Part shown: in pieces, positions 11,062 to 20,079 of the stretch | Layout: every line of letters begins with the position of its first letter | Numbering within the stretch: position 1 is the stretch's first letter | NCBI GenBank assembly: GCA_905397405.1 | Contig: CAJPVJ010000836.1 | Location: forward strand, 1-20,094 | Direction of reading: 5' to 3' | Length of the DNA: 20,094 nt | Source: Oppiella nova | Taxonomy: Eukaryota; Arthropoda; Arachnida; Sarcoptiformes; Oppiidae | Notes under the pieces: generated by a model | What the model was told of the DNA's origin: nothing | Databases searched by the model: none | What the model saw: only the letters and a program-made list of their open reading frames with translations | Made by a program: the position numbers and the translations under genes

Positions 11062-14000
11062 TTAGTAGTGGTTTTGCCAATCAGTGACATAAGCCCTACT
11101 CCTAACTGTCGACGGCTTGTATTTATTGGTTGAATAGTTTGAAGAAACTCTTCCATAGATGGGCTCATAAATGGTGTCATTGAGTGATGCATACGGATCC
11201 GATTCCGATGAGTTGTAGTAATAAGATTTGGATCTTTTCTTTTTAGTCAATGGAGGCAATAATGTGTTGATATATCCACTGGAAAACACTTTTCGCATCT
11301 GACGCCAGGCAACAGACTTCTTGGATTGGGTGGGAACGGGTCTCATGAAGTTGGTTACCCTCGCCTCAAGACCACAATAATACGGATCTTCATCTATAAA
11401 TACATTCAATGTTATTGTTAACATTGAGTTCATACAAAGGGTTTATACAAATAAATACCTCTTTTATTGCATAACGGCTTCTTCTTAAGCGTCTTCGGAG
11501 TGATTGTATAGAAGTCCTCCTCTTGTGAATAGTCTGGGGTCGGGATTTGGATTTGATTTGTGGATAATTTGTGGATTGGATTCTTGTTATTCTTATATTT
11601 GCCGAAATCTCTGGGCGGAAGTTTCGGTGGTTTCGGTTCCCTAAGAGTCGACTTCTTGAGTAACGTTCCGTTATTTGCATAATAACTCGAGTCATAAGAC
11701 GATCCGTTGGCGGGCAGTGAATACGGGTCTTCTTCCCCGTGTTTGTCGTGTCTATCAAATAGTGAGACCCAATCGGGTATTCGCGTGGTTCCCATGTTTG
11801 ATGACTTTTGTGATTTTTGTCTTATAGTATAGGGAACTGAAACACATTTGTCATTAGACATAAAAATCAATAGAAAGCGGAAAAGTCTTACTGAGAGTGA
11901 GTTTGGACTTCAGCAGATCGAGTGCCACGATATTTATGATCATTATATATACGGGAAGATCGAGAATATTAGGACTATTCCTCACGAATGCTATGCATGA
12001 GAGGCACTGGTTCTCCAGTTTCTTGCGGTTAGGATAGGCGGACCGGAGCTCACGACTCACATTAGTCTTAAACTTGGTCATATCAAATAATAAATAAGGT
12101 TTTTGTAGCTCTAATAAACCATTATTTTTGACAATTTCATTGGAAACACTCGAGTCGGCAAATTCATTTTGAAATGATTTTATGAAAACACTGCACCGAC
12201 TGTATCGCTTCACCACTATATTCCCCGACTCATCCATTTTGATCCTACAGCCCTTTATAACAAATAAAATAAATTAATTACTAAACAAAAGATTATACAA
12301 TATTTCATAAATACAGTAATTTATAATAGTAAACAGTGTCAATAATATTCTAAACAAGATTTTATAGTTATGTATTACAAAATATTGTATATATGTTTGC
12401 TTAAAACTTATAAAATTCAAATAATTTAATTATGCAAACATTTAAATAAAATGTGTTTTGTTTGTCTTGAATACTTATTTCCGAAAAATTATTTTACAGT
12501 AATATCCGTATTATTAAACAAATAAGAGGAACACTTGTCATAAAATGACAGCTAAGAGCTCTTTACTTAAATAATACAATCTTTCAAATGAGTTGAATGC
12601 AAATTTAGGCTTTTATAGTTTAAAATAAACATAATCAGGTTAGCTATGTAACTTTTATTAATCCCTGACACATTACTGGCAATTAAAAAGTTTTTTGTCA
12701 TAACATTTGTGCTGATCAATGATCACATGTATTATATAGACGAAGGGTTGATCTTCATTAAAGGCTTAAAATTTAAGCCATAACTGAGTTATAATAACTC
12801 ACAAACTTGTGGCATACAAATAAATAGGTAAGCGCCATAATATCATATCAAATGTGTTTAGAGGGAGAATTATATTTAATAATTTTATTACTTTATATTC
12901 AAATTGAATTTTCATAACTAAGTTAATGCCATAAAGTGCAAACACAATTCTAGTTTTTAATCATAAATATTGTAATGATGAGGTGAAAACTATTTTAAAT
13001 GCAAACATACAGAATACTATTTAACAAAATCTGTAAATAATTAGTTTATTTGGTGAGAGTATTATATTATGATATAATGAATTATAAAAAAGAGGGAAAA
13101 TAAAGAGTTATTTGGAGAATGTGTTTGCGATGTATTGTCTCTCATATAATTAATGTTAACAATTGGGATAAAAGCGTGAAATAAGACGAAACAATCAATT
13201 TTCACAAATCATTTATCATAATTACTCACAGTCTCACAACTACTTCAGATTGGATTGAGTTTTTTTTGCTTTTATTTTTATTTTTTGTACACAATATAAA
13301 TTAAATACTCAAATAAATGGCTGTTTTTATACTATCCTCTCAAACTAAGTTCTCCAAGTTTGTAAAATATTTTATTTTTAAGTGATTCTTTTAAATCTAA
13401 TTTTAAATCCTTTAATTTATAAGTCAATACAAAGTATATAAAGAAATTGAATTATTTTCGATTAAATTCTTAAACAAAATTCCTTAACGTTAAGAATAAA
13501 AATAATGTTAAAAAAGTCAAACAAAATTACTCCAAACCTAAACAAAGTTATATTATAAAAATTATTAAATTTCAAAAAATTATTTAATAATAAATAAATA
13601 AAACTATAATTGAAAATTTTTATGTCACCGACAATAGTAATAAGAAATGAAATAGAAATTGGTGGAAATAATACATTATTGCCTCTACGAAAAAATATTT
13701 CACTCGTTTGTGTCACATATTATTAACAACTTGTTATTAAACGACATTTTTTAATACAGTAAAAAAGCAAAAGCCGTAAAATAAGTGATGAGAGAGTGAT
13801 ATAAAAAGAGGGTTTCCTAGAGGTATAGGTGGCCGAAATATATAGACTCTATGTTATAGACAAACATATTGCAAATTACTTGTCTCTTATGTTTACTATA
13901 AAAACCTGATTCACTTCGTATACTCTACTATTCATTTCGATTTAAATTAATTACAAGTAATCATAATCTCCGGAGAGAAATCAGTGAAACAATAAAATTA

Positions 14001-16315
14001 AATTATATCCGATTAGAGATTTTATAATAAAATAATATGATTAATACAATCGTATAATTGCCAACACATAACCACTTCCTCTAATGTTTATACGGCTGTG
14101 ATATTGTATTAAATAACAGATTAGACAATAAAAGCTAACATTAAATAAGCAGTAACTGTTAAATTAAATTTAATATCTGTAATCAAATTTTATAATAAAA
14201 GTCAATGTTTTTTCACTGAAAAACACTCGCCATTTCCTCTATTAATTTTGTTTTTGGATTAAAATTGCTTAAAAATTTGTTTCAAGTATTATTTAAATTA
14301 TCTAAAAGTTTTTGACTTTATATAAGTCATGGCTTGATTTGAATATAGTTAAGATTTGTTTAGTTAAATGTGCAACAAAGTTAAAATAATTAAAATACTT
14401 AATTAAGAATTGTTGGAATATTTGTTTCACAAATAATTGTTTAAATGACATTTAAAAGTGTGTGATTGATTTAATGAGTGATTAATTATTTTTTAATATC
14501 TAAAAAGCAAATTTATGAAATGATTATAATATTACTGTATATATGAAATATGTGAGTGAAGTATTCAAAGAATTTCATTAATCATGTTTTGAGAGTGAAT
14601 TTTGATTTTACTAAAAGAATGTAATGAATGCTAAATTGAGTTTAAATAAAAACTAAAAGATTTTTTGTATAAGCGCTGAAAATCAATCATTCATACTGTC
14701 ACAGGGTATTCAAGATGTGTAACAATACATTTTGGTGACTAAAACAGACTCCAATCAATGGACTTTTATCTAAAATAAAATCTAAAATTTTTATAATTAT
14801 AGCCTAATTTGAAAATTTTTAATATCTACTTCACTATTAAGAGAAACTATTAAAATAAAAATAAGTGAACAATTTATATAAATTGATTTTTAAGTACTTT
14901 CCACTTCTAACCCCTGCCTTGAAATAGTATTGTTTGTATTTATTGAAATAATATAGACTTCAGCTCATAGTTACGGTAAATTCATTTTTATGTTATCTCT
15001 GAGAAACAAAATTCCGTATGAATTACAGAAAATATTTCGAGACAAATATAGTATTAAATATAAGTTAAGTATAAATAATATATTTGCGTTTCATATAAAA
15101 GCAATGGTAAGTATATTTTACTTTTCCTATATATCGCATCACTTCTTCGGTCTTGACGTCAAGCAAAGGATTTTCAAATCCATTTAATCCGATTCTATAG
15201 CCATCGAAGCCGTCGTGTGAGCCATCAATGGTAAGTACAGGTGCCCTGGCGTAGGCCTTGGCTACTCTACGTTTGCCATTCATGCAAATCACTTTCGCCC
15301 AAATTTCGTCGTCTATTTGTTCCCATTTATTAAACACTTCTTGGATGTGATCCTTCAATGTATCAACAATTTACACAAATTAATATACATTGTATAGAAT
15401 TGTGTTATAAATAAATTCATATTAATTATATTCCATCGATAACAGTATAAATTATTTTTAATATTTGTAAAAATATAGTATTGAAGCTCTATTAAATTAA
15501 TGCATTCTTGATTTATTTTTAATACATTTTACTACAATGATTGTAGCAAAATAGATAGTCTATTTTATTATAAATAGATAATCTATTAAATAAGTATTAC
15601 AACAAAGTAATACATTATATAAATATTCAATAAAATAGATTATATTTATGGGTATATTTTATGAAATTATAAGTCATATTTTTGTTTCTTTTTTGAATCA
15701 CTATTTAATTTGGCATTCATTTCATTGCATAAAGTCATTGATTACACAACTCCTTAATAGTTAAAGAGTAGGGTTTAGACCTTCTCTTCACTTAAATAGT
15801 ATTCTTATATATATTTATGAAAACACATAATAATAAAAATAAAAAATAATAATAAATTTGTGTCGAATATGAAATGAATTTCTTGTGTCTTCTATATATG
15901 GGTCTATAAAGAAGATTCTGAATCATTAAAGTAGGAGTCAGTCCTTTAAATTTAAATAATACTATAATTTTATTATTCAAAACCAAGTCATCCAAGGCTT
16001 GTCTGATCAGCCCTTTCGCTAAACAAAAACCTTTGCTTCAAAAAGGAAAACAATAAATCGGCAAAATAGTGATTATACTTTGAAAAATTGCTTTTCCCAA
16101 AAGTACTCTGTATCGAAAACTAAACTTAACTATAAAATTGATTTTCTAGACTAAATGTATTGAAAGATATTTTTGGAGAAATAGTGATTGTTTACCGCAA
16201 AGAGTTCCTCCTTTGAGTGCCAAACAGTCTTCTCCTCATCGAAAGGCTCCAAATATTCTCCCAAATAATCGCACGGATCGAGTGAACGAGAGATAATCCG
16301 TCGCCGGCTTATCAT
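11062..16315 (-). CDS. Expansion/Rebuff-like protein with SMAD-type MH2 domain, about 520 aa
   Basis: Coding pieces in gene order are 16315-16196, about 16018-15871, 15352-15122, 12252-11892, 11836-11459 and 11393-11062. The last four join in frame. Junction III/IV is GGAAAA|GTAAAA to ATAAAG|GGCTG, with a 2,869 bp intron. The next two introns are 55 and 65 bp. The segment starting RIKMDESGNIVVKR opens an MH2-like fold and runs through LFDMTKFKTNV and LENQCLSCIAFVRN. In Drosophila, Expansion and Rebuff are intracellular MH2 proteins that work with the chitin synthase Krotzkopf verkehrt in chitin deposition; the role here is inferred from family resemblance recalled, not searched. The tail has a proline-rich KPPKLPPRDF, three acidic DPY motifs and many tyrosines. 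The start at 16315 has an in-frame TAA upstream. If exons I-III are not joined, ATG at 12237 (AAAATGG) would give a 351 aa MH2-plus-tail protein. The two 5' junctions are not canonical. Confidence 0.78.
12253..15121 (-). other. Large intron III of the Expansion-like gene (2,869 bp)
   Basis: AT-rich intronic DNA without a convincing gene. The minus-strand frame 13462-13716 is low-complexity Phe/Ile/Asn with no domain, and so is the plus frame 14990-15187, which overlaps exon III in antisense. It holds a cluster of odd-length perfect palindromes at 12713-12801. A somewhat GC-richer patch around 13780-13860 has no assignable identity. Confidence 0.7.
12713..12801. repeat. Cluster of three odd-length perfect palindromes with central A
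   Basis: TGATCA-A-TGATCA at 12713-12725, GGCTTAAA-A-TTTAAGCC at 12763-12779 and TGAGTTAT-A-ATAACTCA at 12785-12801. All have perfect arms (6, 8 and 8 nt) around one unpaired A. The last two are 5 nt apart. They lie inside a large intron. Whether they are protein-binding sites or chance is unknown. Confidence 0.7.
15122..15352 (-). CDS. Expansion-like gene, exon III (77 codons)
   Basis: Reads DHIQEVFNKW, IDDEIWAKVICM, RRVAKAYARAPVLTIDG, DGFDGYRIGLNGF and KTEEVMRYIGK. The acceptor TTGAAG|GATCAC is acceptable. The donor GGAAAA|GTAAAA is phase 0 and joins to GGC TGT AGG ATC AAA ATG of exon IV, giving YIGK-GCRIKMDESGN. The alternative acceptor CTGTAG|GATC, 12 nt further on, would give an immediate stop, so the upstream acceptor is preferred. 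Confidence 0.8.
15360..15870 (-). other. Non-coding stretch between exons II and III of the Expansion-like gene
   Basis: AT-rich, no coding frame. It should be an intron, yet its left end in gene sense (after HKKFI) lacks GT or GC. One in-frame possibility is an AT-AC intron from 15870 (ATATTC) to 15360 (GATAC), joining FIS to LKDHIQ. The donor is a poor match to the U12 consensus. Confidence 0.4.
15871..16018 (-). CDS. Expansion-like gene, exon II (about 48 codons)
   Basis: Reads KGLIRQALDDLVLNN, then LFKFKGLTPTLMIQ and RPIYRRHKKFI. A good pyrimidine-rich acceptor (TTTGTTTAG, ending at 16019) starts it, but this leaves two bases (CG) ahead of the AAA codon, and the phase does not match exon I. 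There is no GT or GC dinucleotide in the last 100 nt before or just after HKKFI to serve as donor. The 3' boundary given is therefore approximate. Confidence 0.65.
16196..16315 (-). CDS. Expansion-like gene, exon I (40 codons)
   Basis: Opens MISRRRIISRS and ends in SKEELFA. The donor is GCG|GTAAAC (phase 0), the only GT near the exon end. It is assigned to this gene by strand, adjacency and sense of the joined text (ELFA-KGLIRQALDD). It is less AT-rich than its surroundings, as expected for coding sequence. Confidence 0.65.
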
Positions 16316-16553
16316 TTGAATAGTTTTTTAAAAACACTTTCCAATCACAAAATATACACAAATATATTCAAAACAAATATATATAAAGTATATAAAAGAG
16401 TTGATATAAAGTTTTGAACACTTCACGCAAATAGTGAACAAATACAATATAAAGCTGTTAACAGTTATCTAAGCGTTTGAATGGTTACTAATGATTGCGA
16501 GGAATAAGCGTAAGAATAAGACTCACTATTCGTCTCATTGAGAAGTGTGTAAG

Positions 16554-16627
16554 AAATAGGTCAACCATCTCCTATCCCTCTCCCACCTCCAACCTCTACA
16601 ATCCATACCTAACGGGTGACCTATTTT
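16554..16627. promoter_or_regulatory. Inverted pair of RORE-like nuclear-receptor sites around a pyrimidine-rich loop
   Basis: AAATAGGTCA at 16554-16563 and TGACCTATTTT at 16617-16627 are inverted copies (12 of 13 positions match when extended inward). Read in its own sense, the second is AAAATAGGTCA, an exact match to the RORE consensus WAWNTRGGTCA bound by ROR/HR3 and Rev-erb/E75 receptors. The first, GAAATAGGTCA, matches 10 of 11. The 50-odd bases between them are almost all pyrimidine on the plus strand. The pair lies about 240-310 bp upstream of the Expansion-like start codon. That it regulates that gene is inference. Confidence 0.4.
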
Positions 16628-18515
16628 GCTGTTAAGTACACAAACAAACACTCGTTTGCAATACTGTTAACTCGTTTATTATAGCACTTGGAATCGTTTT
16701 AATGTATTACAGACACAATCACCAACGAATTGATCGCTTTTCAAATCTAATGTCAAATAAACGATAAATTTATATAATTTCTTATCCAATCGATTATACA
16801 AATAAGGAAAGCAAAGTCACTAACTTATCGGTTGAATAATTTTTTCAATGATTCCCTAAAAATCATTTATTGGTTTTACAACGTCTAAATATAGTTATAT
16901 CGCAAATCGCGTTTAAATTGTTTTAAACCTCATTATAGGGAATACAATATTTTCATTTCGTTGGACTTGATTTACATTATTTGTTTGAAGTTTTATTGAT
17001 TTAAATAAAAGTTTCATTTTTTATATGCATAGTCATTTGCATCATAGTGCATTTTATTAAATATTCATATAATTATGAATCTAAAAATAAATTCTAGCAT
17101 AAGTCAATGTGCATTAAAACTTTTTATAAATTGTCTTAAAGTAGTGTCTCAATACATTATAATTGGTTTGAATTTTGCTTTTTTGTGACATCTAAGTGTT
17201 GTGATAAAAAGTAATAAATTAAAAGTTTTTAGCAAAAATTGTTGACAAAAATTGGTGACAAATATGACAAATCATATCAAACATAATGAATCGAGTCATT
17301 GGGTTTGTAAATCTCATTAGTTTTATTGCTTTGATTGACTCTAATATAGTGACAACTTTCTAAATATAACAAAATAATTGTTTTCAAACTTATATATTGT
17401 ATTATATGAACATTAATTATATCCGTTTGGCTTCACTTCGTTTTATTGAAATAATGTTGAAAAATAATTAAATGAATTATAACGACAATTAAAGTCGTGT
17501 CACATAACAAACTAGTCATTCAAATCTTATGCAATATTCAAATGAGAGAATATCTATATTTTTTTCTAACTAACCATAATATAAAGTGTATTGAGTCCTA
17601 AAATATAAATTATCACATTTACACTTCAATTCACCCATAAGTTTTTGCACAAATATTAGTACATTTTGCAAACTATACAGAGTATATAATTTTGTTTTTA
17701 TTGATTGCCTTAATTACTATTTTTTCAAAGTGACAATCAACCGGTAACTTTTTGATTATTTAATCCAATATTTTATAAGTTAAAATATACTCCAATATCG
17801 TGTCTAAACATAAATCCAAAAAGCAAACTCAAAAAAGTGTTATAAACAAATTGTAATTAAATTATTTTTGTACTAAAATAATTTTTAATAAACTTTTTAT
17901 GTTATATATTAATATTAAATGATATATAAATAACTTGAGTAGGTTTAAATTAGTAACCATATATTGTACTTTTTGCAAAATAAAAACTTCAAAAAGTGAA
18001 TTTTTAATATAATTTGTGCCCATTTTTAATAAGTTTTTCATAACTTTCAGAACTATATTCAGTTTATAACATTATATAACTTTGCATTTTAATAACTTAG
18101 TTAAAGCAAAAACTTTCAAATGTTTTAAACACATTTTCTGTAAAACAAACAATAAATGCATTTGAGATTTCAATTGAATACGGACTCAAAATTAGTGATA
18201 AATGGCATTCAAATGAAATGTTATGGCAATGAATTGAAAATATAAGTTAGACTAAAATAAAGTGCACAAACTTTTCTTGTTTACTCATAAAAGCGGAGCT
18301 AATGTGTGGAAAAAGTAAACCATTGAATGAATGCATTGAAAGTGTCATCTGATAATGAAATGAACGATAATATCGTGAATGCATTGATTGAGTAATTGAC
18401 ACGATTTGACCGCAAATCCCAACCAAATATATGGGAGAAACTGATTGAACGGTAAACTCAACGAAAACTTATGGTCCAAAAGCTTGGATGGAGTGAAGCA
18501 GTGGTCGCAGGGATG

Positions 18516-18606
18516 CAGTGGTTGTGCGCATGTGTTGTACTCGTCGTACGTCTGGTTGTGTTTGTGTTGACATTAATGGCGATCAGTGTTCAGATCACAA
18601 CCACTG
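18516..18606. repeat. 11-bp perfect inverted repeat in the ZRANB2-like leader or promoter
   Basis: CAGTGGTTGTG at 18516-18526 and CACAACCACTG at 18596-18606, separated by 69 nt, ending about 50 nt before the start codon. If transcribed it could fold into an RNA hairpin; if not, it is a pair of inverted sites. Confidence 0.6.
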
Positions 18607-18629
18607 AGCGCATCCATAGTCACCACTAA
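18576..18629 (+). CDS. Possible upstream ORF (17 codons) in the ZRANB2-like leader
   Basis: ATG in good context (TTAATGG) opens a 17-codon frame that ends in TAA at 18627-18629, 25 nt before the main ATG. It includes the right arm of the inverted repeat. It matters only if transcription starts upstream of 18576, which the sequence does not show. No function is inferred for the peptide. Confidence 0.3.
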   Translation: MAISVQITTTERIHSHH

Positions 18630-18654
18630 CTGATCCCTGAATTGCGTGCACACG

Positions 18655-19409
18655 ATGTCTGCGCCGAAGCCGACTGTTGGCCAGTCGTTCCGGATGTCTG
18701 AAGGCGACTGGATCTGTGAGGACCAGAACTGTCAGAACATAAACTTCGCGCGAAGAATGTCTTGTAATCTGTGCGGTAAAGACAAGCCATTGGACGCACG
18801 GCTCAAAGACAAAGAGTCGGCCTCTAAGGAGAGCGCGGAGAAGAAGCGAAAGGTGGGCCACGAGATCGGGAAAGTGGCCGCAGAGAAGTCGAAGGGCCTC
18901 TTCTCGGCCGACGACTGGCAGTGCGGACGGTATGTGTGGTGTTGTGGCGATTGATGTTGAGATAATGGGATGTGTTGACTGCCATCAGGTGTGGTAACGT
19001 GAATTGGGCGCGAAGGTCGACCTGCAACATGTGTTCGGCGCCTAAATTCAGTGACAACGAGGAGAGGACCGGTTTGGGCGGCGGCTATAATGAGCGCGAA
19101 GAGCACGTCGAGTACAAGCAGAGGGCTGACGACAGCGACGATGAATACGACGACTTCGGACGCCGTAAGAAGAAGGTCCGCAAGAGTGACCACAAGCCCG
19201 ACAACGACACCAATTCCACTCATAATAGAAGTGATGACAACTCAGCCGATGATAATCGAGACGATGAGGAGGGCGACGACGATGAGGATGACGACAGCGC
19301 AGACGTCTCTAAGTATAAACTGGAATCGGATGACGAGGACGAGGAGGACGACGGCGACGAAGACCTCTCTAAATATGATTTGAGTGATTGTCTCGAAGAC
19401 AAGAAGTAG
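18655..19409 (+). CDS. ZRANB2: ZRANB2-like RNA-binding zinc-finger protein, 2 exons, 231 aa
   Basis: Exons 18655-18929 and 18989-19409 join through a 59 bp GT-AG intron (GGACG|GTATGT to CATCAG|GTGTGG). ZRANB2 is a nuclear splicing factor whose two RanBP2-type fingers bind single-stranded RNA with GGU cores. Finger 1 is W19-C21-C26-N30-C37-C40 and finger 2 is W88-C90-C93-N97-W98-C104-C107, with R100-R101 and N105 in RNA-contact positions of the family. The linker keeps HEIGKVAAEKSKGLFSADDW, close to the human sequence. After the fingers come ERTGLGGGYNERE, DEYDDFGRRKKK and an Asp/Glu-rich tail with SKYKL and LSKYDL. It stops there: the long arginine-serine domain of vertebrate ZRANB2 is absent. 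The frames on both strands over the acidic repeat are shadows. Identification is firm; the gene symbol is by family. Confidence 0.94.
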
Positions 19410-19588
19410 TGTTTGGTTTGGGTTTACCTCTCGTTTCATCGTTTAATGGATTTTCTAAACTAAACTTATATTTAGTTTGAATTTCTTTTTTTCTAATTTA
19501 ATTCAACAGTCATTTAATTGTTATGCATTTTATTTCATTAATATATTAGAATTAAATCATCAATTCATCGACAAATCATTTTTGCATT

Positions 19589-19594
19589 AATAAA
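19589..19594 (+). terminator. Candidate poly(A) signal of the ZRANB2-like gene
   Basis: AATAAA about 180 nt after the stop codon, the first good hexamer downstream. Confidence 0.5.
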
Positions 19595-19756
19595 AAGTTT
19601 TTTCAAACAAATTCCTATCCATTAATTCATTTACGGGTAATTCATTTTAATTGAAACCTGGTCTCTACTATTAAATAGTAGTTAATCACTACAATAGCTC
19701 TTAAGTTATCTATAATTTAAACATGTGGACAGTATAGATGTGCATTGCATTTGTAT

Positions 19757-19956
19757 CCACCAATAGGTCTATGACCCAGTGGTCTATCACCACAACCAAT
19801 GGATACTGTGATACAAAATATATTGCAATGAGGACTCAAACTATCATTTAGATAATTCACTGTTTACTTGATCCTCGCATACAATTGATGTGAAGTATTG
19901 ATCACAGATATAGGACACCTACCAATTGGCCTGAATAGTGGCCAATACCTACACCA
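19757..19956. repeat. Two degenerate direct copies of a ~35 bp unit
   Basis: Both copies share the pattern ACCAAT.GG.CT, then AGTGG.C.AT, then CACC after a small indel. Copy 1 starts at 19757 and copy 2 at 19918. Copy 2 also forms a small hairpin, ATTGGCC with GGCCAAT. It may be a decayed mobile element or minisatellite relic; by eye the similarity is modest. Confidence 0.35.
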
Positions 19957-19999
19957 GTGTTTGCCATAGGATTGACTGCAATGTAAAGGGTCTCGAAAA

Positions 20000-20007
20000 T
20001 CACGTGA
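20000..20007. promoter_or_regulatory. TCACGTGA E-box palindrome
   Basis: A symmetric CACGTG core with T/A flanks is the preferred site of bHLH-zip factors such as USF, MITF/TFEB and Max. It lies in non-coding DNA at the right edge, perhaps near the promoter of a gene outside the window. One 8-mer is weak evidence. Confidence 0.25.
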
Positions 20008-20079
20008 CTTTGCGATTGAGAGTAGAGTTGAAAACAACAAAACATTGAATTTCTGAGCGATTGTGAGCTCTGTTTGCAG

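Larger units (their letters stand above)
16316..18654. other. Non-coding DNA between divergent Expansion-like and ZRANB2-like genes
   Basis: The two genes point away from each other, so both promoters should lie here. No coding frame is visible apart from a short upstream ORF near the right end. The left end holds the RORE-like pair. The middle, 16700-18250, is AT-rich without structure I can name. The right end from about 18480 turns clearly GC-richer and probably carries the ZRANB2-like promoter and leader. ACGATA-A-TATCGT at 18364-18376 is a perfect 13 bp odd palindrome. Confidence 0.6.

Noticed and set aside
13462-13716. 84-codon minus-strand frame inside the large intron
   Set aside because: Low-complexity hydrophobic residues, no recognisable motif; lies between two exons of the same-strand Expansion-like gene.
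13780-13909. GTGATGA and CTGA boxes suggesting a C/D snoRNA
   Set aside because: The spacing of about 130 nt is too long, no terminal stem pairs the ends, and such short boxes are frequent by chance.
18732-19223. 163-codon minus-strand frame opposite the ZRANB2-like gene
   Set aside because: Antisense shadow of a long GC-richer coding region; no domain, and it covers the intron as if coding. The same holds for the other frames on both strands over the Asp/Glu repeat.
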